Of a stretch of 64,000 nucleotides of DNA, positions 38,152 to 47,560 are shown piece after piece. Each line of letters opens with the position of its first letter. Position 1 is the first letter of the stretch. Source of the stretch: Roseomonas acroporae. GTDB taxonomy: Bacteria; Pseudomonadota; Alphaproteobacteria; Acetobacterales; Acetobacteraceae. The translations under genes and the position numbers were made by a program. Below the pieces are notes generated by a model, which worked only from the letters and a program-made list of their open reading frames with translations, had not been told where the DNA came from and searched no databases. The stretch is from contig NZ_JALPRX010000022.1 of NCBI RefSeq assembly GCF_023223525.1, positions 1 through 64,000 of the forward strand, read 5' to 3'.

Positions 38152-39988
38152 GCATTCCCCCGCCGGCGCGCAGCGCGAGCCGCGCCCGGGCATCCCGCGG
38201 CCGATCGAGGATCACGGCGCGATCGGCGACCTCTCCACCGTGGCGCTGGTCGCGACCGACGGCACGATCGACTTCCTCTGCTGGCCCTACTTCGACAGCC
38301 CGAGCATCTTCGCGGCGCTGCTCGACCCGGAGAAGGGCGGCTGCTTCGAGCTCGCCCCAGAGATCCCCGAGCCGCGCATCGTGCAGATGTACCTGCCCGC
38401 CACCAACGTGCTGATGACGCGCTGGCTGGGCGAGGAGTGGAGCGCCGAGGTGCTCGACCTGATGCCGCTCGCCGAGGCGGAACGCGACGAGGCGACGCGG
38501 CTGATCCGCCGCGTCCGCGCGACGCGCGGCGCGGTGACGGTGCGCCTGCGCTGCGCCCCGCGCTTCGACTATGCGCGCGAGCGCGTCCCGGCCACGCTGG
38601 AGCCGGACGCGGCCTGGTTCCGGCCGGAGCGCGGGCCGGCGCTGCGCCTCCGCGCCACCGCGCCGCTCGGCATCGAGGATGGCGACGTGGTGGCGTGCTT
38701 CACGCTGCAGGCCGGCGAGCAGGTCGACATCGTGCTCGATTCCGGCCGCGACGATCCGCTGCCGCTGCCCGACGTGGAAGGCGTCATCCACCGCACCGTC
38801 GCGTTCTGGCAGGGCTGGGCCGGGCAGTCCACCTATCGCGGTCGCTGGCGCGAGGTGGTGACGCGCTCGGCGCTGGTGCTGAAGCTGCTGACCTCGCGCC
38901 ATCACGGCTCGATGGTCGCGGCCGCGACCTTCGGCCTGCCGGAGGCGCCGGGCGGCGAGCGCAACTGGGACTACCGCGCGACCTGGGTCCGCGACGCCTC
39001 CTTCACCATGTACGCGCTGATGCGCCTCGGCTACCAGAAGGAGGCGCAGGCCTTCACCCGCTGGGTCGACGAGCGGGCGCGGCGGACCGATTCCGGCGGC
39101 CGGCTGCGCATCATGTACCCGATCAGCGGCGATGGCAGCCTGGAGGAGGTCTCGCTCGACCATCTTTCCGGCTATGGCGGGGCGCGCCCCGTGCGCATCG
39201 GCAACGACGCCTGGCACCAGACCCAGCTCGACATCTACGGCGAGCTGCTGGATTCCATCTACCTCGCCAACAAGTACGGCCCGGCGATCTGGCACGACGA
39301 GTGGATGGGCGTGGTGCGCGTGGTCGACCATGTCTGCGAATGCTGGCAGGAGGCGGATGCCGGCATCTGGGAGATGCGCAGCGCGCCGCGCGAATTCCTG
39401 CACTCGCGGCTGATGTGCTGGGTGGCGGTGGACCGTGCCGTGCGCCTGGCCAGCAAGCGTTCGCTCGCCGCGCCCTTCGAGCGCTGGGTCGCGACGCGCA
39501 ACGCGATCCACGACGACATCTGGGCGAATTTCTGGAACGAGGAGCGCGGCCATTTCGTGCAGAGCAAGGGCGGCACCGCGCTCGACGCCTCGCTGCTGAT
39601 GATGCCGCTGGTGCGCTTCGTCGGCGCCACCGATCCGCGCTGGCTCGCGACTCTGGACGCGATCGGGCGGGAGCTGGCCGATGACGGGCTGATCCACCGC
39701 TACCGCGGCGATGACGGGCTACGGGGAAAGGAGGGCGCCTTCGCCGCCTGCTCCTTCTGGTACGTCGAGTGCCTGGCGCGCGCGGGGCGGGTGAAGGAGG
39801 CGCGCCACATCTTCGAGAAGGTGCTGCGCTACGGCAACCACCTGCAGCTCTACGCCGAGGAGTTCAGCATGAAGGCCGGCTACCTCGGCAACTACCCGCA
39901 GGCCTTCACGCATCTCGCGCTCATCAGCGCCGCCTACTACCTCGACCGCGAGCTGGACGGGCGCAACGAGGGCGGCTGGCGGCCCTGA
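38144..39988 (+). CDS. glycoside hydrolase family 15 protein (glucoamylase/trehalase type)
   Basis: The 614-residue protein has an N-terminal beta-rich domain (IEDHGAIGDLSTVALVATDGTIDFLCWPYFDSPSIFAALLD) and a helical (alpha/alpha)6 catalytic domain: NWDYRATWVRDASFTMYALMRLGY, ADAGIWEMRSAPREFLHSRLMCWVAVDRA with the general-acid Glu in WEMR, and EEFSMKAGYLGNYPQAFTHLALI near the end with the catalytic base. GH15 members of this type cleave trehalose or alpha-glucan ends, in the cytosol as no signal is present. Its start overlaps the SDR stop by eight bases, pointing to joint sugar or polyol metabolism. Confidence 0.93.
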   Translation: MAEHSPAGAQREPRPGIPRPIEDHGAIGDLSTVALVATDGTIDFLCWPYFDSPSIFAALLDPEKGGCFELAPEIPEPRIVQMYLPATNVLMTRWLGEEWSAEVLDLMPLAEAERDEATRLIRRVRATRGAVTVRLRCAPRFDYARERVPATLEPDAAWFRPERGPALRLRATAPLGIEDGDVVACFTLQAGEQVDIVLDSGRDDPLPLPDVEGVIHRTVAFWQGWAGQSTYRGRWREVVTRSALVLKLLTSRHHGSMVAAATFGLPEAPGGERNWDYRATWVRDASFTMYALMRLGYQKEAQAFTRWVDERARRTDSGGRLRIMYPISGDGSLEEVSLDHLSGYGGARPVRIGNDAWHQTQLDIYGELLDSIYLANKYGPAIWHDEWMGVVRVVDHVCECWQEADAGIWEMRSAPREFLHSRLMCWVAVDRAVRLASKRSLAAPFERWVATRNAIHDDIWANFWNEERGHFVQSKGGTALDASLLMMPLVRFVGATDPRWLATLDAIGRELADDGLIHRYRGDDGLRGKEGAFAACSFWYVECLARAGRVKEARHIFEKVLRYGNHLQLYAEEFSMKAGYLGNYPQAFTHLALISAAYYLDRELDGRNEGGWRP

Positions 39989-40014
39989 AGGCCGGGCCGC
40001 CGCAGCCCTGCCGC

Positions 40015-40404
40015 TCAGGCGGGGCGGCGCTCGATCAGCTCGATGCGCACCTTGTCGGGGCCTTCGAGGAAGGCGATGCGCACGCCGGGGCGCGCCTCCT
40101 TCGGCTCCACCACGAAATGCACGCCGCGCGTGCGCAGGTCGGCCACCGCCGCGTCCATGTCGTTCACGCCGAGGCCGATATGCTCGATGCCGACATAGGG
40201 CGGCTCGGGTGCGCGGTGCGTCGTGGCGGGCACCTGCTCGACGAAGACGCTGAGGCCGCCGAGGTCGAGCACGATTCGCAGCGCGCCGTTGTTGTCGAGC
40301 CGCGTCACCTCGCGCGCGCCCAGCGCCTCGACGTAGAAGCGCGCCGCGGCGACCGGGTCCGGGCTGCGCAGGTGGATGTGGTCCGACTTGTACTGGATGG
40401 CCAT
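40015..40404 (-). CDS. VOC-family (glyoxalase/bleomycin resistance) protein
   Basis: A 129-residue vicinal-oxygen-chelate protein with two beta-alpha-beta-beta-beta modules. Metal ligands look to be His in SDHIHLRSPD, His/Glu in VGIEHIGLGVND and Glu in KVRIELIERRP. Substrate unknown. It lies in a minus-strand run with a cupin, a DHDPS-family aldolase and YcgN, and could form part of one small catabolic operon. Confidence 0.88.
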   Translation of the reverse strand: MAIQYKSDHIHLRSPDPVAAARFYVEALGAREVTRLDNNGALRIVLDLGGLSVFVEQVPATTHRAPEPPYVGIEHIGLGVNDMDAAVADLRTRGVHFVVEPKEARPGVRIAFLEGPDKVRIELIERRPA

Positions 40405-40435
40405 GGCTGGCGTTTCCCTCTTCCCTCGCGACGTC

Positions 40436-40774
40436 CTACCCCGCCAGCGCCTTCAGCTCCACCTCGACGAAGGCGAAGGGCGCCGTGCCGGCATTGACCA
40501 CGTTGTGCTCCACGCCGAAGTCGCGCGCGTAGCTGACGCCGGGGGTGATCTCGACCGTCGTGGTCCCGCCGCCCGGCAATTCCACGTGCATCGTGCCGGC
40601 GATCACCGGCACCACCACGTAGCTGAAGCCGTGCCGGTGCCAGCCGGTCTCCGAGCCGGGCGGGAAGTCCCAGCGCGTCACGCGCACATGCTCGTTCTCC
40701 ACCTGCAGGGTGGGCACCGCCGGCTCCCGGCAGGTCAGCGGCGGCACGATGGCCTTCTCGCCGAAACCGCTCAT
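40436..40774 (-). CDS. cupin-domain protein
   Basis: A small single-domain cupin (112 aa). The metal-binding first motif is GSETGWHRHGFSYVVVPVIAG (two His) and the second is YARDFGVEHNVVNAGTAP (His). Enzyme or sensor function cannot be told. It sits 31 bases upstream of the VOC gene and 15 bases downstream of the aldolase gene. Confidence 0.88.
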   Translation of the reverse strand: MSGFGEKAIVPPLTCREPAVPTLQVENEHVRVTRWDFPPGSETGWHRHGFSYVVVPVIAGTMHVELPGGGTTTVEITPGVSYARDFGVEHNVVNAGTAPFAFVEVELKALAG

Positions 40775-40789
40775 CTCATCGCTCTCCGT

Positions 40790-41719
40790 TCATGCCGTCG
40801 CCTGGCTGGCCTGCCAGCCCTCGGGCAATGCCGCCTGGTACCGCGCCCAGAGCGACCCGGCGGCCTCGGCCGGCAGCGGCAGGAAGGGCGGACGGGGCGT
40901 GCGCCAGGCGGCATCGCCGGTGCTTCGCGCCACGATCTCGTGCAGGTTCGGGATCAGCTGCGGCCCGGCGACGACGCCGCGCAGCGCCACCATCCGCGCC
41001 TGCGCCGCCGCCGCCTCCGGCCCGTCGCGGTGCGCGTACACGAGCTGGGCCCAGGGCGCGCTGATGTTGCTGGTGGCGGTGATGCAGCCCGCGCCGCCGG
41101 CGGCGAGATTGCGCTGCAGGTGCTCGTCGGCGCCGGAATAGACCTCGAAGCCCTCGGCGGCGAAATTCGCGATCATGGCGGCGGTGTTGTCCCAGTCGCC
41201 GCTGCTGTCCTTCATGCCGCGCACCGTGCCGGGGAAGGCGCGCAGCAGCCGCTCGACCAGGGGCAGGGTGAAGGGCACCGCCGATTGCTGCGGGAAGTGG
41301 TAGAGGTAGATCGCCGTGCCGCCGCCGGTGCGGTTGATCACCTCCGAGAACCAGGCGAACAGCCCGTCCTCGCTCGGTCCCTTGTAGTAGAAGGGCGGCA
41401 GCAGCAGCACGCCGCGGCAGCCCTGGGCCGCGGCGTGCCGCGTCAGCGTCACCGTGTCGGTCAGCGCCGGGGTGGCGGTGCCGGGCAGCAGCCGGGCCGG
41501 GTCGATGCCTTGCGCCACCACGCCCTCCAGCACGGCGCGGCGCTCGTCGAGGCCCAGGCTGTTGGCCTCGCCCGTGGTGCCGAGCAGGCCGATGCCGTCG
41601 CAGCCATTGGCCAGCAGCCAGCGGCAGCGCGCGGCGAGGCGGACGGGATCGGGACTGAGGTCGTCGCGCATCGGCGTCAGCACCGCGGCGTTGACGCCGC
41701 CGAACAGGGCCTCCGGCAT
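40790..41719 (-). CDS. dihydrodipicolinate synthase / N-acetylneuraminate lyase family aldolase
   Basis: A class I TIM-barrel aldolase of 309 residues with GTTGE (47-51), Tyr in AIYLYHFPQQS and the Schiff-base Lys170 in VRGMKDSSGDW. True DapA usually sits with lysine or peptidoglycan genes and has GGTGEN-like features; here the cupin/VOC neighbours and sequence divergence suggest a sugar-acid or hydroxy-keto-acid lyase instead. The start overlaps the YcgN stop (ATGA). Confidence 0.9.
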   Translation of the reverse strand: MPEALFGGVNAAVLTPMRDDLSPDPVRLAARCRWLLANGCDGIGLLGTTGEANSLGLDERRAVLEGVVAQGIDPARLLPGTATPALTDTVTLTRHAAAQGCRGVLLLPPFYYKGPSEDGLFAWFSEVINRTGGGTAIYLYHFPQQSAVPFTLPLVERLLRAFPGTVRGMKDSSGDWDNTAAMIANFAAEGFEVYSGADEHLQRNLAAGGAGCITATSNISAPWAQLVYAHRDGPEAAAAQARMVALRGVVAGPQLIPNLHEIVARSTGDAAWRTPRPPFLPLPAEAAGSLWARYQAALPEGWQASQATA

Positions 41720-42441
41720 CAGCTCGCTCCCTTCCTGGCGCGACGGTCGTTCCGGACGGCCGCCGGCGCCTCTCCCGTCATCGCCATGGCCGCCGCCTTC
41801 CGGCCGGCGGGCCGTCCGTGCGCGGTCCCTTCCGGCGCTGCCGGCGCGTCGCTCCCGGCCTGTGCTGCCGGCGCGTCGCTTGCTGCTGTCGCGTCGCTTG
41901 CTGCCGTCGCGTCGCTTGCTGCCGTCGCGTCGCCGGATCCCGGCCCTGCCGATCGGGCGCCGCCCTCCGGCGGCGTCGGCGACAGGGCGCCGGGCGGCGC
42001 CACGCCGGGCCACTCGACCACATGGTCCTCCAGCGGCCCCGCGCGACGCTCCGACACGGCGCGGCCGCGCACGGAAATGCCGGCCTCGTGCACCGTCTCG
42101 GCGCTGCCCGAGACCAGCGGGTGCCACCAGGGCAGGTCCTTGCCTTCCGCCACCAGCCGGTAGCCGCAGGAGGGCGGCAGCCAGTCGATCGTCATCACCC
42201 GGCGCACCGTGAGCTTGATGCAGTCGGGCACGGTGGCGCGCCGGTTGGCGTAGTCCGAGCAGCGGCACGAATCGAGGTCGAGCAGCCGGCAGGCGACGTT
42301 GGTGAAGGCCAGCTCCTCCGTGTCCTCGTCGCGCAGCTTGTGCAGGCAGCAGCGGCCGCAGCCGTCGCAGAGGGATTCCCACTCGGCGCGGCTCAGCGCG
42401 TCGAGCGTCTTGCGCTTCCAGAAGGGCGGGTCGGCGGGCAC
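41719..42441 (-). CDS. YcgN/UPF0260 family cysteine-rich protein with repeat tail
   Basis: The N-terminal 150 residues are Ycg[20 protein letters not shown], then [28 protein letters not shown] and [22 protein letters not shown], a cluster of cysteines typical of a metal-binding domain. The family is of unknown function. A 90-residue Ala/Pro/Gly tail with [15 protein letters not shown] repeats is unusual (normal length near 150). It overlaps the aldolase gene by ATGA. Confidence 0.88.
   Translation of the reverse strand: MPADPPFWKRKTLDALSRAEWESLCDGCGRCCLHKLRDEDTEELAFTNVACRLLDLDSCRCSDYANRRATVPDCIKLTVRRVMTIDWLPPSCGYRLVAEGKDLPWWHPLVSGSAETVHEAGISVRGRAVSERRAGPLEDHVVEWPGVAPPGALSPTPPEGGARSAGPGSGDATAASDATAASDATAASDAPAAQAGSDAPAAPEGTAHGRPAGRKAAAMAMTGEAPAAVRNDRRARKGAS
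41873..41934 (-). repeat. 18-base tandem repeat in ycgN tail
   Basis: The unit GCGTCGCTTGCTGCxGTC repeats three and a half times at 41873-41934 and encodes the SDATAA repeat. It is in frame, so copy number changes keep the protein readable. Confidence 0.85.
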
Positions 42442-42667
42442 GGCGGCACCTTACGGCAGCCGGGCCGGGTTGTCTGCGGCCGGGCGCGAAGGCCAGGGGC
42501 GTGAAGGCCGGGAGGTGAAGGCCGGGGGGGCGAAGGGCGCGGCGCCTCGCCACGGGTCCCGGGCGCTTCGTCGGAGCCCCGTTCCCCGGCCTGTCCTCCC
42601 CGATCCGCCCGGCCCGAGGCCGATCCGCCCGGCGCCGGCGAGGGAACCGTCCTATGCTGCCCGCGCC

Positions 42668-43666
42668 ATGCCCCTGAACCTCCTCACCGACATCCCCGGC
42701 CTTCGCGTCGGGCACGCCACCGACCTGGCGCTCGGCTCCGGCGTCACCGCCGTGCTGTTCGAGGGCGGTGCGGTCGCCGCCGTCAGCATCCAGGGCGGCG
42801 CGCCCGGCACGCGCGACACCGCGCTGCTCGACGGCGATGCGACGCTGGAGCGGGTGGACGCGATCGTGCTCTCCGGCGGCTCCACCTTCGGCCTCGATGC
42901 CGGCGGCGGCGTGCAGGCGGCGCTGCGCGAGGCCGGGATCGGGCAGCGCTTCGCCGGCATCCGCATCCCGCTGGCGCCGCAGGCGATCCTGTTCGATCTG
43001 CTCAACGGCGGCGACAAGGAATGGGGCCGCTTCCCGCCCTACCGGGAGTTGGGCCACCGGGCGGCGCTGGCGGCCGCGCCGGGGGCGTTCGCACTGGGCA
43101 GCGTGGGCGCCGGCACGGGGGCGACCACGGCCACGGTGAAGGGCGGCCTGGGTTCGGCGAGCGCCGTGACGGCGGCCGGGCACACCGTGGCGGCGCTGGT
43201 GGCGGTGAACGCGGTGGGCTCGCCGCTGGTGGGGGAGGGGCCCTGGTTCTGGGCCGCGCCCTACGAGCGGGAGGGCGAATTCGGTGGCCGCGGCCTGCCC
43301 GCCGCCTTCACGCCCGATCTGCTCCGTCCCCGGCTGAAGGGCGTGGACCCGACCGCCACCACCATCGGGCTGGTCGCCACCGACGCCACGCTGACCAAGG
43401 CGCAGGCGAAGCGGCTGGCCGTCATGGCGCATGACGGGCTGGCACGCGCCGTGCTGCCGGCGCACGCGCCGAACGATGGCGACACGATCTTCGCCGCCGC
43501 CACCGGGAAGGTGCCGCTGCGCGACCCGGTCGCCGAACTGACGCTGCTCGGCCATGCCGCCACGCTGGTCATGGCGCGGGCGATCGCGCGCGGCGTGTTC
43601 CATGCCGAGGCGCTGCCGGTGCCGGGAGCGCAGCCCTGCTGGCAGGACCGGTTCGGCGCCGGCTGA
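42668..43666 (+). CDS. P1-family peptidase (DmpA/endo-type 6-aminohexanoate amidase like)
   Basis: A 332-residue N-terminal nucleophile hydrolase. Family blocks are ITDIPGLRVGHATD at the start, AIVLSGGSTFGLDAGGGVQAAL, GAGTGATTATVKGGLGSAS and VNAVGSPLV. The proposed self-cleavage and nucleophile is Thr273 in PNDGDTIFAAATG. Relatives cleave D-amino-acid or beta-peptide amides. Start ATG 42668 gives MPLNLLTDIPGLRVGH, the usual lead; the longer open frame is not conserved. Confidence 0.9.
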   Translation: MPLNLLTDIPGLRVGHATDLALGSGVTAVLFEGGAVAAVSIQGGAPGTRDTALLDGDATLERVDAIVLSGGSTFGLDAGGGVQAALREAGIGQRFAGIRIPLAPQAILFDLLNGGDKEWGRFPPYRELGHRAALAAAPGAFALGSVGAGTGATTATVKGGLGSASAVTAAGHTVAALVAVNAVGSPLVGEGPWFWAAPYEREGEFGGRGLPAAFTPDLLRPRLKGVDPTATTIGLVATDATLTKAQAKRLAVMAHDGLARAVLPAHAPNDGDTIFAAATGKVPLRDPVAELTLLGHAATLVMARAIARGVFHAEALPVPGAQPCWQDRFGAG

Positions 43667-43723
43667 GGCCGCCGGGCGCCGGCTCCGGCGCGGTCAGTCG
43701 TCCCGGGTGCGCAGGAGCAGAGG

Positions 43724-43785
43724 TGTCGCGCCAGGGCGCGCGGGGGTATCGCGCCAGGGCGCGCGGGGGTGTCACGCCAGGGCAA
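43724..43785 (+). repeat. 23-base tandem repeat downstream of P1 peptidase
   Basis: The unit TxTCxCGCCAGGGCGCGCGGGGG is present at 43724-43746 and 43747-43769 with a partial third copy after it; single-base differences separate copies. It lies in the gap between two converging genes. Confidence 0.8.
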
Positions 43786-43837
43786 ATGGGAGATCCAGGG
43801 CGCACGGGAGCTAGTGCATCCGGGCGCGCGGGGAGCG

Positions 43838-44338
43838 TCACGACCCGTCGTGCCGAGGGGCGGCACGCTCCGCCGGCTGGGAGGCATCGCCCCGACGGGC
43901 ACCGCCATCCCGCCCGCCCGTCCCCGTTGCGCGGCCGCCGTCGCGCTCGGGCAGGCGGAAGCCGTCGCGCTCCGCCTCCGAGCGGCAGAGATAGGCGCCG
44001 CGCCGCGTCCTGCCGAAATAGGGGCTGCCTGCCTCGTGCAGGGCGCGCGAATTCAGGTTGGCCCAGACCACCGGATCCTCCCCGCAGGCGCGCCGGGCCG
44101 CGCGAAGCGAGGTGAACCGCCGCGCGGGCGTATCTGCCGGTGCCGGCACCGCCGTGGCCGGAGCGGTGGGGGCGGGGTGGGACGGCGTCGTCGGCGCGGT
44201 GCCGCCGGGCGCGCCGCCGGCGAACGGGTTGGGCGCATGGTCGAGCCGCTGCGTCCACCCCGGCGACGGGGTGAGCAGCAGGAGCAGGGCGGCGAGGATC
44301 GGGCGGGCGGCGCGATGCGGCATGTCGGCATGGGACAT
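43838..44338 (-). CDS. exported protein with C-terminal Sunset-like domain
   Basis: The 166-residue product has a signal peptide (ILAALLLLLTPSPGWTQ), a Pro/Ala linker, and a compact C-terminal segment ACGEDPVVWANLNSRALHEAGSPYFGRTRRGAYLCRSEAE. The VWxNxxSxxxHxxGxxYxGxTxxGxYxC pattern resembles the Sunset domain found at the ends of some nucleases and secreted proteins. Its role is unknown. A basic low-complexity tail follows. Confidence 0.65.
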   Translation of the reverse strand: MSHADMPHRAARPILAALLLLLTPSPGWTQRLDHAPNPFAGGAPGGTAPTTPSHPAPTAPATAVPAPADTPARRFTSLRAARRACGEDPVVWANLNSRALHEAGSPYFGRTRRGAYLCRSEAERDGFRLPERDGGRATGTGGRDGGARRGDASQPAERAAPRHDGS

Positions 44339-44659
44339 GTCGGATTCCGCGTCCGAAGGCCATAAGCGGCAACGCGCCGCGGCGCCGGACGGCCCGCCCG
44401 GCCCCGGTCCCCATGCGGCGCCACCGGGCTCGCCCCGCGTTCCGCGCGCCCCGCGCGGGGTTGTCCGCGCGGCGCCCGCGTGCCATATGCGCGCCGTCAG
44501 GACCCGGATTCGCGCCGGCGGGCATTTCCCCGCGCGCGGCCCCGCGGCCTGCCAATCCGCACGCGGCGCGCCCTACCATCCGGCAGGGTCCGGTCCCGGG
44601 GAGACATCCCGGGCTTAGCGCCGCGGAGGCCCAACCGGACACCAGGAAGGATCTCGCCC
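44339..44659 (+). promoter_or_regulatory. rpsB upstream region with promoter and structured leader
   Basis: No coding frame is credible here. TTGTCC at 44461 and CATATG at 44484 are 17 bases apart and may be the promoter. In the leader, GTCCGGT (44588-44594) can pair with ACCGGAC (44634-44640), enclosing CCCGGG-GAGACAT-CCCGGG (44595-44613). Ribosomal protein S2 leaders in other bacteria bind S2 for autogenous control, so this could be a regulatory fold. AGGAAGG at 44644 is the ribosome-binding site. Confidence 0.4.
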
Positions 44660-45547
44660 ATGGCGATGCCCCAGGTCGCGCTGCGCCCGCTGCTCGAGGC
44701 CGGCGTTCACTTCGGCCACCACACCCGCCGCTGGAACCCGAAGATGGCGCCGTACATCTTCGGCGTCCGCAACCAGGTCCACATCCTCGACCTGCAGCAG
44801 ACCGTCCCGATGATGGACCGCGCGCTGCGCGCCATCCGCGACGTGGTGGCCGCGGGCGGGCGCGTGCTGTTCGTCGGCACCAAGAAGTCCGCCGCCGACT
44901 ACGTGGCCGAGAGCGCCCAGCGCTGCGGCCAGTACTACGTCAACCACCGCTGGCTCGGCGGCATGCTGACCAACTGGAAGACGATCACCGGCTCGATCAA
45001 GCGCCTCCGCCAGATGGAGGAGCAGCTCGGCGCCGGCGTGCAGGGCCTCACCAAGAAGGAGACCCTGATGCTGACGCGCGAGAAGGAGAAGCTGGACCGC
45101 TCCCTCGGCGGCATCAAGGAGATGGGCGGCCTGCCGGACATCATCTTCATCATCGACGTGGTGAAGGAGAAGCTGGCGATCGAGGAGGCCAACAAGCTGA
45201 ACATCCCGGTCGTCGCCGTGGTGGACAGCAACGCTGATCCCTCGGGCGTCGCCTTCCCGATCCCCGGCAACGACGATGCGATCCGCGCCATCACCCTCTA
45301 CTGCGACATGGTCGCGTCGGCGGTGCTGGACGGCATCAGCGCCGAGCTGGGCGCCTCCGGCATGGATCTCGGCGCCCGCGAGGAGCTGCCGGACGAGGAG
45401 ATCGAGCCGCTGGCCGACGAGACGCTGACCGGCGAGATCCTGGCCGGGGAGCCGCTCCTGGACGACGCCCAGGCCAGCCCGACCGTCGGCCTCGACGCCG
45501 CCGCGGTGGAGCAGATGGGCCAGGACGAGGCCCCCACCGCCAACTGA
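44660..45547 (+). CDS. rpsB: 30S ribosomal protein S2
   Basis: The protein begins [35 protein letters not shown], the strict S2 N-terminus, and includes [13 protein letters not shown] and [15 protein letters not shown]-type sequence ([17 protein letters not shown]). It has 295 residues, with an acidic C-terminal extension of about 45 residues beyond the usual end ([14 protein letters not shown]...), a common alphaproteobacterial feature. tsf follows after a hairpin. Confidence 0.97.
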   Translation: MAMPQVALRPLLEAGVHFGHHTRRWNPKMAPYIFGVRNQVHILDLQQTVPMMDRALRAIRDVVAAGGRVLFVGTKKSAADYVAESAQRCGQYYVNHRWLGGMLTNWKTITGSIKRLRQMEEQLGAGVQGLTKKETLMLTREKEKLDRSLGGIKEMGGLPDIIFIIDVVKEKLAIEEANKLNIPVVAVVDSNADPSGVAFPIPGNDDAIRAITLYCDMVASAVLDGISAELGASGMDLGAREELPDEEIEPLADETLTGEILAGEPLLDDAQASPTVGLDAAAVEQMGQDEAPTAN

Positions 45548-45567
45548 GCGCGCTCGCGGGACGCGAC

Positions 45568-45599
45568 CGGGCCGGGGCCGCTCGCAGCGCCCCGGCCCG
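45568..45599 (+). terminator. hairpin between rpsB and tsf
   Basis: CGGGCCGGGGC (45568-45578) and GCCCCGGCCCG (45589-45599) form an 11-base perfect stem with a ten-base loop. No T-run follows, so it may cause partial termination or protect the rpsB message. Confidence 0.45.
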
Positions 45600-45671
45600 T
45601 CTGCGTTTCCGCCCCCGCGCTTCCCCCGACGAATACCGACATCCCTGACCGATCCGTGGGAGACTGAGAAC

Positions 45672-46580
45672 ATGGCCGAGATCACCGCAGCCCTCGTGAA
45701 GGACCTTCGCGAGAAGACCGGCGCCGGCATGATGGACTGCAAGAAGGCCCTCGTCGAAGCCGGCGGCGACATGGAGGCCGCGGTCGACTGGCTGCGCAAG
45801 AAGGGCCTCTCCGCCGCCGCCAAGAAGTCCGGCCGCGTCGCCGCCGAGGGGCTGGTCGGCGTCGCCACCGCGCCGCAGGTCGCCGCCATGGTCGAGGTGA
45901 ACGCCGAGACCGACTTCGTGGCGCGCAACGAGACCTTCCAGAACTTCGTCGAGGAGCTGGCGAAGATCGCGCTCACCGTCGGCGACGACGTGGAGGCGCT
46001 GAAGGCCGCCCAGTTCCCGGGCGCCGACCGGACCGTCGCCGACCAGCTCACGCACATGGTCGCGACGATCGGCGAGAACATGACGATCCGCCGCGCGAAG
46101 GTGCTGACGGTCGACCAGGGCGTGGTGGCGACCTACGTCCACCAGGCGCTGAAGCCGGGCCTGGGCAAGATCGGCGTGATCGTGGCGGTGAAGGGCGCGG
46201 GCGAGCTGGACGCGCTGGAGACGCTCGGCCGGCAGGTCGGCATGCACGTCGCCGCGACCATGCCCGAGGCGCTCGACATCACCGCCGTCGACCCGGCGGC
46301 GCTGGAGCGCGAGAAGAACGTGCTGTCCGAGCAGGCCCGCGCCTCCGGCAAGCCCGAGAACATCATCGAGAAGATGGTCGAGGGCCGCATCCGCAAGTAC
46401 TACGAGGAGGTGGTGCTGCTGGAGCAGGTCTGGGTGCATGACGGCGAGAGCCGCGTGAAGGCCGTGGTGAAGAAGGCCGGCGCCGAGCTGGCGGGCTTCG
46501 CCCGCTTCAAGCTGGGCGAGGGCATCGACAAGCCGCAGGGCGACTTCGCGGCCGAGGTCGCGGCGACCGCCGGGCTCTGA
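45672..46580 (+). CDS. tsf: translation elongation factor EF-Ts
   Basis: EF-Ts reloads EF-Tu with GTP. The 302-residue protein starts [45 protein letters not shown], with the conserved [13 protein letters not shown] and later [14 protein letters not shown] (EF-Tu contact). Length is normal. It has a good ribosome-binding site (GGGAGACTG). In many relatives pyrH and frr follow; here the next gene is an unrelated minus-strand gene. Confidence 0.97.
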   Translation: MAEITAALVKDLREKTGAGMMDCKKALVEAGGDMEAAVDWLRKKGLSAAAKKSGRVAAEGLVGVATAPQVAAMVEVNAETDFVARNETFQNFVEELAKIALTVGDDVEALKAAQFPGADRTVADQLTHMVATIGENMTIRRAKVLTVDQGVVATYVHQALKPGLGKIGVIVAVKGAGELDALETLGRQVGMHVAATMPEALDITAVDPAALEREKNVLSEQARASGKPENIIEKMVEGRIRKYYEEVVLLEQVWVHDGESRVKAVVKKAGAELAGFARFKLGEGIDKPQGDFAAEVAATAGL

Positions 46581-46587
46581 TCCCGGA

Positions 46588-46610
46588 CCGGGGGGCACGG
46601 CGCCCCCCGG
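46588..46610 (+). terminator. GC-rich hairpin after tsf
   Basis: CCGGGGGGC (46588-46596), loop ACGGC, GCCCCCCGG (46602-46610): a perfect nine-base stem just after the stop codon, the probable end of the rpsB-tsf transcript, though without a T-tract. Confidence 0.5.
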
Positions 46611-46732
46611 ATGCGGCGCCGCTCCGCCTTCCCGGCCCCTCGTTTCCGGGCCGGGGGTGGGCCGCGCCCGCCCGGCACCGGCCGCGGCTCCCCGCGGCCG
46701 GCTCCCGACGATCGGCTCGGCGCCGCGCCGGC

Positions 46733-47560
46733 TCAGCGTTGCGAGAGCGGGCTGCCGACGCCGGAATCGCTCGATCCGAGCCCCCCGGATTCGCCCGGTG
46801 CCGCCGGCACCGTGCCGCGCTGCGCCGCCAGCCCGGACAGGTCGCGCGGGAGCACCAGCCGGGCGAGGCCGCAGGTCGGCAGGCTGCGCGCCTCGCGGGT
46901 GGTGCCGTCCGGGAACACGGCGCGCACGTCGTTCTGGCAGCGCCCGCGCGGCAGCGTCACGCGCCGCGCCTGCCGTGGCGGCAGGGCGTTGCCGTGCAGC
47001 AGCTCCGACCAGCTTCCCGTGCCCGGCATCGACACGTAGAGCGCGACGACCGCCTCGTAGTCACCGTTGACCACCAGCAGGCTGCCCGGCTCGGAAGCCT
47101 CGTCAGGCGGGCCGCCGCCGGGGTTCGGGAACAGGCCCGCGGCGCCGGGCCTCGCCCCCGGCGATCCACCGCCGGGACCGGGCATGCCCGACCCCGGCTC
47201 TGCCGTCCCCGGCGCACCCGGCCAGTCGCGCCCGCCCGGCCGAGGCCCGAACGGGTCCGTCCCGTTGCCGAACAGCGGGTTGCCGCCGCGCGGCGTGCCG
47301 GGCAGCGGGTCCGTGAACACGCGCGGGTCGAGGCTTGCCTGCGCCCGCGCCCCGCCCGCCTGGGGCGCCACGGCCAGCAGCACGCCGGCCAGCAGCCGCG
47401 CGAGTCCGGCGCCCGGCCATCGTCCCCGCCGGCCCCGCTTCGGCGCGTTCCGGCCCGCGGCGCCGCGACCTGCGGGGTCGGCGCCCCCGGCGGCGGCGGG
47501 GCGGTGCGCCACGGCGGCCGGCCCGGCCGGCATCCTCGTGCCGCGGCGTGAATCGCGCAT
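46733..47560 (-). CDS. exported protein of unknown function
   Basis: The 275-residue product has a basic N-terminus and a hydrophobic segment (GLARLLAGVLLAVAPQAGGARA), then a Gly/Pro-rich linker, and a C-terminal beta-rich domain: LLVVNGDYEAVVALYVSMPGTGSWSELLHG, RRVTLPRGRCQNDVRAVFPDG and SLPTCGLARLVL with two cysteines. Similar C-terminal domains occur in periplasmic proteins but have no known role. I chose ATG 47560; MPAGPAAVAHR at 47533 is an alternative. Confidence 0.65.
   Translation of the reverse strand: MRDSRRGTRMPAGPAAVAHRPAAAGGADPAGRGAAGRNAPKRGRRGRWPGAGLARLLAGVLLAVAPQAGGARAQASLDPRVFTDPLPGTPRGGNPLFGNGTDPFGPRPGGRDWPGAPGTAEPGSGMPGPGGGSPGARPGAAGLFPNPGGGPPDEASEPGSLLVVNGDYEAVVALYVSMPGTGSWSELLHGNALPPRQARRVTLPRGRCQNDVRAVFPDGTTREARSLPTCGLARLVLPRDLSGLAAQRGTVPAAPGESGGLGSSDSGVGSPLSQR

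Noticed and set aside
40790-41719. Lysine-pathway dapA
   Set aside because: The fold is right but the neighbours (cupin, VOC, YcgN) are not lysine or cell-wall genes, so only the family name is given.
41860-41940. Possible CRISPR array
   Set aside because: Units are 18 bases, directly adjacent without spacers, and code for a repeat in YcgN.
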